Shown here in pieces: positions 1 through 5,344 of a stretch of 5,934 bases of DNA. The stretch comes from Burkholderiales bacterium (lineage in GTDB: Bacteria > Pseudomonadota > Gammaproteobacteria > Burkholderiales > Burkholderiaceae_C), in contig CANFYD010000268.1 of the NCBI GenBank assembly GCA_947450745.1, forward strand, positions 1 to 5,934, given 5' to 3'. Made by a program: the position numbers and the translations under genes. The first letter of the stretch is position 1. Each line of letters starts with the position of its first letter. The notes under the pieces were generated by a model that ran no database searches, was not told where the DNA came from, and was given only the letters and a program-made list of their open reading frames with translations.

Positions 1-103
1 GGCTCCGGCAATAACCGTGCAACCCCACGAATTCCAGACTGTAAACCGTGCAGTGGCGGCACTGAGCCCGATGAAGCGCCCCAATTTGTACCGTTGTTGG
101 CAC
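1..103 (-). CDS. Possible 5' end of a further gene with a CxxC motif (partial, unrecognised)
   Basis: A minus-strand frame opens with GTG at 103 and stays open for 34 codons to the window edge. It begins 19 nt after the kinase stop codon. The residues include a C-R-H-C pair (Cys15 and Cys18) and a later Cys32 in an H-G-Y-C context, as in small zinc-binding modules. The same frame is open back through the end of the kinase gene but has no ATG, GTG or TTG there, so GTG 103 is the first usable start. A GGAG lies at 110-107, only 3 nt from the GTG, which is closer than ideal. Third-position G/C is only moderate (about 21 of 34 codons). I do not recognise the family, and it could be a chance open frame. 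The ATG overlapping the kinase stop (TGATG, 123-121) is closed by TAG three codons later and is not the start. Confidence 0.3.
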   Translation of the reverse strand, partial: MPTTVQIGALHRAQCRHCTVYSLEFVGLHGYCRS

Positions 104-122
104 GATCTCCGCTATGTCGGCA

Positions 123-2915
123 TCAGCTCTCCATAACTTGAGCCGCAGGCCTTGCGCCGTTGTCGGGCGCTGCGGTCGCAGGTGGCAACAGCACCGTCAC
201 CGTGGTGCCCAGCCCGGGCTTGCTGCGCAAGCGCAACTGTCCATCCATCAGCTCGACGATTTCCTTGACGATGCTCATGCCCAGGCCGGTGCCCGACACG
301 AGGCCCGATTTGTCGGCGCGATAAAAGCGCTCGGTGACACGAGGCAGCTCTGCCGGGCTCATGCCGATGCCGTGATCTTGAACTTCAATGCAGATCAGCG
401 GCAGCCCGGCCTCCCGGCTTTGTTGCAAATTCAGGCTCAGCGCGACCGGGCCGCCGGCGGGCGAGTATTTGTAGGCGTTCGACAGCAGATGGTGCAGCAC
501 CTGCCGGAACTTCTGCCCATCGATCAGCGCATGGAGATCGACGTCATCCGGACTGCACATGACCGGCCGGTCGCGCCCGGCGGGCGGCTCAAAGTCCAGC
601 AGCGCCTGCTCAATCAGCGGGCGCAAGGCCAGCACCATCGGTTCGAAGTCCTTGCCGCGCCTGGCCTCGATGCGGGAGAGGTCCAGCAACTCGCTGAGGA
701 TGTCCATCATCACCGTGCTTTGACTGTAGATCTGGGTCAGAAACTGCTTTTGACGCTCGGCCGACAAGGTGCGGGTCAGCAGCAGCTCGGTGAGGCCGTG
801 GATGCTGGTCATCGGCGTGCGCAGCTCATGCGCGGCGGTCGAGAGGAACTCGCTCTTCATCTGATCGACCTCGACCTGATGGGTGATGTCGCGCAGGTGC
901 AGCAGCTGGGAGACCTCGCCGCCGCTGTGATCGAAACCCTGGTGCAGCGTCAACTCCAACATGCGCCGAGCGGGGCGGTCGATTTCGAGCCGGAGCGGGC
1001 CGGCGCGCAGCCGCTCCAGCAGGGCAGGGTCAAGCGGGCTGGCTGGGCGCTTGTGGGCAGCCAAGCGGGTCAGCAACGCACGCAAGTTGAGGCCCTGCAC
1101 GGAATCCATCGGCAGACCGGTCAGGCGAGTGAACGCGGGGCTTGCGAAGCGCACGGCGTGAGTTGCATCGAAGGAGACAAAGCCGTCCGGGCTGAGCGCA
1201 AAAATCGCCGTCAGTTGCTGGCCATGTTCAAGCCGCTCGGCCTGGATGCGCTTGAGCGCGTGGATGTCCTGCAGGGAGCCGGCCATGCGCACGGCGTCGG
1301 TGCCGGCGCCGCGGAACACTTTGGCACGCGAGCGGAACCAGCGGTATTCGCCGCTTTGAGTGAGCAGTCGGAACTCGACGTCGTAGCGGCTGTCGCCGCG
1401 CAGCGCCTGTGCCACCGCCGCTTGGGTACGCCCAAGATCCTGTGGGTGCAGCAATTGCTCGAAGGCTTGCACGCTGGCGGTGATGTCGCCCGGTGCGTGG
1501 CCGAGCAGGCGGTAATACTGCGGCGACCACCAAGCGGCATCGGCGCGGGTGTCCAGGCGATCCCAGAGGCCGTCCGAACTGCCTTCCAAGGCCAGTTGAA
1601 GGCGCTCGTTCTTGCTTGCCAATTCGGCTTTGGCCAAGTGCAAATCCTGCGTCATTTCATCGGCAATGGCGAGTGCCCGGGCGCGTCCGATGCCTGACAG
1701 CCAGAGCACGAAGGTGATCATCAAGCTCAGGCAAATACCGGTCACCCCGGTGCTGAATGGTTGGCCGTTCAGCACCGAGCGCTCAAAGCTGGGCGTGCTG
1801 CTCAACTGCATGGACAGTTGGCGGCCGCCGATGCTCAGGCTGTGTTCGGCACGGAACAGCCGACCGCGACCACTCGCCGCATTGGCTGCCGACCCCGGCC
1901 GGCTGTCGGTGTCGTCCAGCGCAAACACCGGCGTATGGCTGCCGTCGATCAAATCGAAGTCCAGCATGCCCCGCGTCAGATCGTCGATGCCCGCCATCAA
2001 CTCGCTCAGCACGAAGGGGCTGTAGAGCAGGCCCACGGTGGCGCTGCGACGAGCGGCCTCGGAATCGAGTGCTGCTCCGGCCCGGTGCAGGGGCAGCAAG
2101 AACGCGTAGCTGTCGCCCTGCGAGTCTTCTTTGTGCCCGGGGCGGTGCCCCGACAAGCTCAGTTGCCCGGTCGACGTGGCCCGCTCGGCGGCTTCTCTCA
2201 GCACCGCATCGGCGCCGACATCCCAGCCTGGCGTGGCTTGATTTGCGCCGGGTGGCTCAAGGTACCTGAGGAGGTAGAGGTCAGCGGCAGTGCCGGTGCT
2301 CTGGACGCTGAAAGAGGCTGCGCCGCTGGCGCGTGTCGCGGCGACAAAGCCGGGCAGGTCGCTGCGATTGACCCGTTCGATCAGCCCAAAGCCGCGCACG
2401 CCAGGGAATTCCAGCGCCAAGTCACGTGCCGCCACGAAGCGGCTGAATTCAGCGGGCTTCAAGCTGTCGCTGGCCGCGTAATGCGCCGACAGCGCGCGCA
2501 GCCCGCTGGCCGAGGTTTCAAACCGGCGCAGCACTTCTTGGGTCAGCAGGTGTTCCAGATGATTGAAGCGCGCTTGCGCGACCTCCAACTCGCTTTCAAT
2601 CTGGTGCTGCACCAGCAGGCCGCTGACCAGCAGGCCCATTGCCAGCAGCTCGACACAGCGGCGCAACAGCGTGTTCAGTCGCGCTCCAACTCGCGCGCCC
2701 ATGCTGGAATTGGCGCGCCGAATGCCGCGCCAGACCAGCAAGCCGATACCCGGCGCAGTGAACAGCAGCAGTTCGCCCCAGACCTGCTGCTCCCGCGACC
2801 GTTCGGTCAGTGCTGCCTGCAAACCACCGTGATAGGCACCTGCCGCGAGCAGCAGCAGCGCCAGCATTTCCAGCAGCACCCGGGCCGCGAAACGGTAGCG
2901 ACTCAGCCCGTTCAT
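123..2915 (-). CDS. Membrane-bound sensor histidine kinase, CHASE-PAS-PAS-HisKA-HATPase
   Basis: An inner-membrane sensor kinase of 930 residues from ATG 2915, expected to autophosphorylate on His and pass the phosphate to a response regulator. There are hydrophobic segments near residues 10-28, 48-64 and 88-104. A CHASE sensor domain follows at about 105-388, with F-P-G-V-R-G-F-G-L at 170-178 and Y-L-E-P-P-G-A-N at 218-225. A fourth membrane segment lies at about 389-409. PAS 1 at about 440-555 is PAS_3-like with Y-R-W-F at 524-527, and PAS 2 spans about 563-675. In HisKA, H-E-L-R-T-P carries His696. HATPase_c has the N box (Asn813), D-H-G-I-G-M (Asp847) and G-T-G-L-G-M (875-880), so the catalytic core looks intact. 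There is no receiver or HPt domain. ATG 2915 is preferred over TTG 2921, which would add two residues; neither has its own clear Shine-Dalgarno. The start overlaps the stop of an upstream short frame as ATGA, suggesting translational coupling. The ligand and cognate regulator cannot be deduced. Confidence 0.95.
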   Translation of the reverse strand: MNGLSRYRFAARVLLEMLALLLLAAGAYHGGLQAALTERSREQQVWGELLLFTAPGIGLLVWRGIRRANSSMGARVGARLNTLLRRCVELLAMGLLVSGLLVQHQIESELEVAQARFNHLEHLLTQEVLRRFETSASGLRALSAHYAASDSLKPAEFSRFVAARDLALEFPGVRGFGLIERVNRSDLPGFVAATRASGAASFSVQSTGTAADLYLLRYLEPPGANQATPGWDVGADAVLREAAERATSTGQLSLSGHRPGHKEDSQGDSYAFLLPLHRAGAALDSEAARRSATVGLLYSPFVLSELMAGIDDLTRGMLDFDLIDGSHTPVFALDDTDSRPGSAANAASGRGRLFRAEHSLSIGGRQLSMQLSSTPSFERSVLNGQPFSTGVTGICLSLMITFVLWLSGIGRARALAIADEMTQDLHLAKAELASKNERLQLALEGSSDGLWDRLDTRADAAWWSPQYYRLLGHAPGDITASVQAFEQLLHPQDLGRTQAAVAQALRGDSRYDVEFRLLTQSGEYRWFRSRAKVFRGAGTDAVRMAGSLQDIHALKRIQAERLEHGQQLTAIFALSPDGFVSFDATHAVRFASPAFTRLTGLPMDSVQGLNLRALLTRLAAHKRPASPLDPALLERLRAGPLRLEIDRPARRMLELTLHQGFDHSGGEVSQLLHLRDITHQVEVDQMKSEFLSTAAHELRTPMTSIHGLTELLLTRTLSAERQKQFLTQIYSQSTVMMDILSELLDLSRIEARRGKDFEPMVLALRPLIEQALLDFEPPAGRDRPVMCSPDDVDLHALIDGQKFRQVLHHLLSNAYKYSPAGGPVALSLNLQQSREAGLPLICIEVQDHGIGMSPAELPRVTERFYRADKSGLVSGTGLGMSIVKEIVELMDGQLRLRSKPGLGTTVTVLLPPATAAPDNGARPAAQVMES

Positions 2916-3121
2916 CGGCAAGCCGGACGCGGAAATATCGTCAAGTTTGCCGAGCGTGGCCCTCTTGACGGGACGGCGTCGCGCAGGCTCAGTACCTGTT
3001 TGGTGCGATCGCTTTGTCGCAATTTCATTCGAACCCTCCCAGGTCTACGCACGGTTATCGGCCGATGACGCGGGATCTTGAGGGCAGAACTTGAAGCAGG
3101 CCGTGCTGGCAGCGGCAGCAC
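2912..3121 (-). CDS. Doubtful 69-codon leader frame between cheD and the kinase
   Basis: This frame begins with GTG 3121, 17 nt after the cheD stop, behind GGAGGG at 3133-3128 with a 6-nt spacer. It ends in a TGA that shares bases with the kinase ATG 2915 (ATGA). An internal ATG at 3028, with GGAGGG 5 nt upstream, would give a 38-residue version. In favour of translation are two strong ribosome binding sites and the stop-start overlap. Against it, the product is rich in Arg, Pro and Ser with no recognisable domain, signal peptide or membrane segment. Its codons (AGA, AGG, ATA and CGA are present; third-position G/C is only about half in the first 31 codons) differ from the strongly GC3-biased neighbours. 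It may be a leader whose translation delivers ribosomes to the kinase start, or a chance frame in a structured spacer. Confidence 0.3.
   Translation of the reverse strand: MLPLPARPASSSALKIPRHRPITVRRPGRVRMKLRQSDRTKQVLSLRDAVPSRGPRSANLTIFPRPACR
3026..3039 (-). promoter_or_regulatory. Strong Shine-Dalgarno before internal ATG 3028
   Basis: GGAGGG at 3039-3034 stands 5 nt before ATG 3028-3026, in the same frame as the 69-codon leader. It would start a 38-residue product ending in the ATGA overlap with the kinase gene. The kinase frame itself is open through here back to a TAG just upstream of this site, but has no ATG, GTG or TTG before TTG 2921. This ribosome binding site therefore cannot serve the kinase directly. 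Confidence 0.45.
3057..3066. repeat. 10-bp perfect palindrome in the cheD-kinase spacer
   Basis: ATCGGCCGAT is its own reverse complement. It lies between the long inverted repeat and the second Shine-Dalgarno upstream of the kinase gene. It could be a small operator half-site pair or a chance palindrome in GC-rich DNA; no regulator is recognised from it. Confidence 0.35.
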
Positions 3122-3136
3122 CGTCTGCCCTCCAAG
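3077..3136 (-). promoter_or_regulatory. Long inverted repeat after cheD that can mask a ribosome binding site
   Basis: Plus-strand arms GAGGGCAGA (3080-3088) and TCTGCCCTC (3124-3132) are perfectly complementary. They extend by three more pairs (3077-3079 with 3134-3136) across one bulged base at 3133. Nested inside is a second stem, GTGCTG (3103-3108) with CAGCAC (3116-3121), around a 7-nt loop. In the minus-strand transcript the outer stem buries the GGAGGG at 3133-3128, and the inner stem contains the GTG start at 3121. No U-run follows the structure, so it does not look like an ordinary Rho-independent terminator. It may be a translational switch, an mRNA-stabilising 3' end for cheD, or an atypical terminator. 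Confidence 0.5.
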
Positions 3137-3138
3137 AG

Positions 3139-3663
3139 CTATTTTTTTGCGTCGTCCGGCACCGAGGCGATGCTGCGTTTGACCCGCACCTGGCCGGTCT
3201 TCAGGTCGAGGGTGACGGTGCGCGGCATGGTGTCGCCGACATCGACATCTTGCAGCTGGAAGCCGTGGCGGTCGATCAGGGTCCAGGCTTGCTCGATGTT
3301 GCGCTCGCCGACATTGAACTTGAGGTTGAAGCCGTCCGGCATGGTGTCGGCACCGCCGTAGAGATGGGCTTGGTAGTCGGCTGCATGGGTGCCGGTCCGA
3401 GTGATGGCCTGCAACATCAGGGTGATCGCTTCATCGCCATAGCGCGGATCCAGCGCGGCCGTGCCACGATTTTGTCGGCTCGGCAGCAGGTAATGGCACA
3501 TGCCGCCCCAACGGCGCTGCGGGTGCCAGAGCGTGATGGCGATGCAAGAGCCCAGCAAGGTGCGCAAAAACGCCCCACGCCCAAAATACAGGCGACCCGG
3601 CATCAGGTGGATGGCTGCGGGGTGTACGGGGTCGAGCGTCGGGTCGCGCTTCGGGTCTTGCAC
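3139..3663 (-). CDS. cheD: CheD, chemoreceptor glutamine deamidase
   Basis: A cytoplasmic protein of 174 residues from GTG 3663, close to the usual CheD size. CheD hydrolyses specific receptor glutamines to glutamate and, in some bacteria, works with CheC. The family core is intact: I-H-L-M-P-G-R at 18-24 opens the fold, T-L-L-G-S-C places the nucleophile at Cys40 with Thr35 upstream, and G-G-M-C-H-Y-L-L-P places the catalytic His at 57. The Cys-His spacing of 17 matches the characterised Thermotoga enzyme (Cys27/His44). The C-terminal half keeps Y-G-G-A-D (about 100-104), and the protein ends in D-D-A-K-K. The start is uncertain: GTG 3663 has no Shine-Dalgarno, TTG 3690 would overlap the DUF535 stop, and ATG at codon 21 would remove the first strand. 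Its position 23 nt after DUF535 suggests translational reinitiation. No other chemotaxis gene is in the window. The last two Lys codons form an A7 run against the TAG stop. Confidence 0.93.
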   Translation of the reverse strand: MQDPKRDPTLDPVHPAAIHLMPGRLYFGRGAFLRTLLGSCIAITLWHPQRRWGGMCHYLLPSRQNRGTAALDPRYGDEAITLMLQAITRTGTHAADYQAHLYGGADTMPDGFNLKFNVGERNIEQAWTLIDRHGFQLQDVDVGDTMPRTVTLDLKTGQVRVKRSIASVPDDAKK

Positions 3664-3686
3664 GTGATCGAGCTTGCCGGGTCGCT

Positions 3687-4625
3687 TCAATTTTGCCGAG
3701 CGGCGGCCAAGCTGGCGGCCAAGTCGGCAAACATCGACTCTTGCAGGGCCAGCTTCTTGCGGGCTTCGGAACGTTTTTTGGAGGGCAAGGCCTCGATGTC
3801 GATGGCTGGTGCCGCCAAGCTGGCGATTTCGAAATTGCCGTCCGGCCGGGGCAGGGCGCCCATTTCGGTCCAAAGCTGGTCGTAATTCGACGAAATGCGC
3901 AGACGCCGCCACAAATTGATGGTGATGCGGTTCACGTTGCTGACCAGCAAGACCCGGTCGCAGCCCAGCACATGCGCGATGTGGCGCGCCGCCAGCACCA
4001 GCAAGCTGCCTGGGCGGCAGCTGTGGTAATCCCGCGTGGCCTCGCGCACCAGATCGCGCGCTTGCTCGGACGCCACCCCTTGCAGGCGGCCCACCATCAG
4101 TTGCATCACGCCGTCTTGCTCGATGAAGACCAGGGAGGCCGAAAAGATGTGCTGCCCGTTGTAGGTCAGGCGCAAGCAGAGATCGCCTTCGCGATGGCCG
4201 TCGTGGATGGAGGTCAGGTGAATTTGCGACGGCAGTGCCGATTTGCAAGGCAAGTTGCACAGCAACACCGGCTCGTTCGAGGCGCGTGCGACCCACTCAT
4301 CCAAGCCCTGACGGCTGAGGAAGCGGTAATGATCGATCAGCACGCCCACGCGCTTGGTGCAGCACAAGCGGTTGGATAAATAGGGCCGGTAGATCTTGCT
4401 GACCGCCAGCGGGAACTTGCTGATCTGCCCGCTCAACACGGCGTTTTCGCTGATGAATTGCAACCAGCGCTCGGTCTGCCTGGGGTGAAGCAGCCGGCCC
4501 AGCAAAATCTTCAGACGGTTCTTGTGACTGATCGCAGGAAAAGCGATGGGTGACCGACCAAGTTTATGAATCATTTGAAAAGGCCGGTAAGTCGACAAAG
4601 GGCGTGGCAGGCTGCTGAGTTGCAT
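3687..4625 (-). CDS. VirK/YbjX family protein (DUF535)
   Basis: A protein of 312 residues from ATG 4625, the usual size for DUF535. Seen features fit the family: a basic N-terminal stretch with R-L-K-I-L-L-G-R at 37-44; R-P-Y-L-S at 80-84; D-H-Y-R-F-L at 98-103; G-R-L-Q-G at 179-183; a helix ending in H-S-C-R-P at 201-205; L-V-S-N at 227-230; and a C-terminal segment with Y-D-Q-L-W and L-P-S-K-K-R. No signal peptide or membrane segment is evident. Members such as Salmonella and Shigella VirK and E. coli YbjX have been linked to virulence and envelope stress, but their biochemistry is not established, so no reaction is assigned. The start is unsettled: TTG 4646, ATG 4625 and ATG 4574 are all in frame and none has a clear Shine-Dalgarno. 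ATG 4625 is chosen because TTG 4646 would be almost leaderless from the proposed promoter. It is first in an apparent unit with cheD. Confidence 0.88.
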   Translation of the reverse strand: MQLSSLPRPLSTYRPFQMIHKLGRSPIAFPAISHKNRLKILLGRLLHPRQTERWLQFISENAVLSGQISKFPLAVSKIYRPYLSNRLCCTKRVGVLIDHYRFLSRQGLDEWVARASNEPVLLCNLPCKSALPSQIHLTSIHDGHREGDLCLRLTYNGQHIFSASLVFIEQDGVMQLMVGRLQGVASEQARDLVREATRDYHSCRPGSLLVLAARHIAHVLGCDRVLLVSNVNRITINLWRRLRISSNYDQLWTEMGALPRPDGNFEIASLAAPAIDIEALPSKKRSEARKKLALQESMFADLAASLAAARQN

Positions 4626-4658
4626 CGCTTGGACGCGAGGGCGCAACGAAAGAATGCA

Positions 4659-4664
4659 ATTGTA
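4659..4664 (-). promoter_or_regulatory. Candidate -10 element for the DUF535-cheD unit
   Basis: On the minus strand TACAAT matches the sigma-70 consensus TATAAT at five of six positions. It sits in a locally AT-rich patch (about 4650-4675) that stands out from the GC-rich surroundings. Transcription would start near 4652, about 27 nt before ATG 4625. No good -35 hexamer is found 16 to 19 nt upstream, so an activator or another sigma factor may be involved, or the match may be chance. Confidence 0.4.
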
Positions 4665-4692
4665 AAGAATCGTCGCTGGCCGATTTGCCTAT

Positions 4693-4713
4693 CGAGCGCG
4701 TCAGCAGCACTCG
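4693..4713 (-). terminator. Hairpin just downstream of slyB, weak terminator candidate
   Basis: Plus-strand CGAGCGC (4693-4699) and GCACTCG (4707-4713) form a 7-bp stem with one G-U wobble in the minus-strand transcript and a 7-nt loop. It begins 13 nt after the slyB stop. No U-run follows, so termination there would be weak or factor-dependent. The remaining bases between slyB and the DUF535 gene hold only the -10-like element. Confidence 0.25.
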
Positions 4714-4726
4714 TCAAGCGCCTGCC

Positions 4727-5209
4727 TCAATACCTCGCTGGGCCTTGATTCGCCGGCGCGCGGGTCACGCGGGTCTTGCCACCGGTGGTCGTGATGATGA
4801 CGGCGTCACCGGCTTGCAGGCTTTCACCGCCCTTGCCTTGCACGATGGAGCGGCGCTCGCCGTTGCGCATTTGCAGCAAGATTTCCAGCGATTCTTCGCG
4901 CGTGCCGCTGCGCTCGATTGCATTGCCCACCAGCGCGCCGGCCACCGCGCCCAGCACGCCGACGATCTGCCCCTCGCGCCTGCCGCCAGCGGTTGAGCCT
5001 GCGATGGCACCGACCACGCCGCCGGTGACCGCGCCGACACCACTTTGCGAGCCGTCCACCGTCACCGTGCGGACCGACAGCACGGTCGCTTCCTGCACCT
5101 GCGAGAGCCGCTGCGCGTCACCGCGCTGAATCATGTCGGGGTTGCTGGTGGAGCAAGCGGTGAGCGCGGCCATGGCCACGATGCTGGCGCTGATCAAGAT
5201 CTTTTTCAT
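4727..5209 (-). CDS. slyB: SlyB-like glycine-zipper outer-membrane lipoprotein
   Basis: A 160-residue lipoprotein precursor close to the 155 residues of E. coli SlyB. Residues 1-18 form a signal peptide (M-K-K followed by a hydrophobic core) ending in the lipobox L-T-A-C, with Cys19 as the lipidation site. Ser at +2 fits sorting to the outer membrane. Residues 31-55 resemble the SlyB segment before the zipper. Residues 57-99 hold repeated small-residue motifs (G-x-V-G-A, G-x-x-x-G) forming the glycine-zipper 2TM domain in two halves, with a charged hinge near 76-80. The C-terminal 60 residues include L-E-I-L-L-Q-M-R-N-G and a K-T-R-V-T-R strand, as in SlyB. In enterobacteria SlyB belongs to the PhoP regulon and stabilises the outer membrane under stress; the same role here is inference. 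The start is ATG 5209 rather than upstream in-frame codons, because the signal peptide begins there and GGAG lies 9 nt before it. Confidence 0.92.
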   Translation of the reverse strand: MKKILISASIVAMAALTACSTSNPDMIQRGDAQRLSQVQEATVLSVRTVTVDGSQSGVGAVTGGVVGAIAGSTAGGRREGQIVGVLGAVAGALVGNAIERSGTREESLEILLQMRNGERRSIVQGKGGESLQAGDAVIITTTGGKTRVTRAPANQGPARY

Positions 5210-5218
5210 CAAAGGTAA

Positions 5219-5222
5219 CTCC
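5219..5222 (-). promoter_or_regulatory. Shine-Dalgarno of slyB
   Basis: GGAG at 5222-5219 precedes ATG 5209 by 9 nt. Together with the signal peptide starting at that ATG, it rules out the 39-codon N-terminal extension that is open upstream in the same frame. Confidence 0.7.
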
Positions 5223-5236
5223 GGAAAACGGGTAGA

Positions 5237-5249
5237 TGGCCAACGGCCA
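5237..5249. repeat. Short dyad in the slyB leader
   Basis: TGGCC and GGCCA arms (5237-5241 and 5245-5249) flank a 3-nt centre, giving a perfect 5-bp inverted repeat about 30 nt upstream of the slyB ATG and downstream of the candidate promoter. It could be an operator or a small leader hairpin. It does not resemble a PhoP box, which is a direct repeat. Confidence 0.3.
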
Positions 5250-5281
5250 AGATTGTGACGGGGTTGACAAGCCCCTGTTGC

Positions 5282-5309
5282 TTTACACGCGAGCAACGAA
5301 TTTTGGCAA
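5282..5309 (-). promoter_or_regulatory. Candidate sigma-70 promoter of slyB
   Basis: On the minus strand TTGCCA (5309-5304; five of six matches to TTGACA) is followed after 16 nt by TGTAAA (5287-5282; four of six matches to TATAAT). It lies in the spacer between the HNH gene and slyB, leaving a leader of roughly 65 to 70 nt. The rest of the spacer holds no gene. A 5-bp stem (AGCGG/CCGCT, 5309-5323) abuts the -35 but has no U-run and is not called as a terminator. Confidence 0.35.
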
Positions 5310-5344
5310 GCGGCGCATCCGCTCAACGGCGCTGGTACGGCGGG

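Noticed and set aside
1..141. Plus-strand frame 1 open from the window edge to TGA at 141, as the tail of a convergent gene
   Set aside because: It would overlap the kinase stop, has poor third-position G/C and no recognisable sequence. The minus-strand frame over the same bases is more protein-like.
114..1697. 527-codon open frame on the plus strand
   Set aside because: It lies wholly antisense to the kinase catalytic and PAS regions, whose motifs are unmistakable. Its product is Gln/Arg/His/Ala-rich with no domain, the usual shadow in GC3-biased DNA.
3005..3012. GCGATCGC palindrome
   Set aside because: It is a single 8-bp GC-rich palindrome with no second copy noticed nearby; chance is sufficient.
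1761..3068. 435-codon open frame on the plus strand
   Set aside because: It is antisense to the kinase CHASE and membrane region and has a low-complexity Gln/Arg/Ala composition. No Shine-Dalgarno or recognisable motif supports it.
3664..4296. Apparent 211-residue N-terminal extension of CheD
   Set aside because: The CheD frame is open upstream, but those residues are an Arg/Ala-rich alternate reading of the DUF535 gene. The CheD fold starts after GTG 3663, so this is not a fusion.
3693..4379. 228-codon open frame on the plus strand
   Set aside because: It is antisense to the DUF535 gene, with His/Gln/Ala-rich shadow composition and no homology signal.
5309..5323. AGCGG/CCGCT hairpin after the HNH gene as a terminator
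   Set aside because: It has only a 5-bp stem with no U-run and overlaps the candidate -35 of slyB. It is too weak to call.
5210..5326. 39-codon N-terminal extension of the SlyB-like protein
   Set aside because: It would bury the signal peptide, is Cys-rich without family resemblance, and lies upstream of the clear Shine-Dalgarno and ATG 5209.
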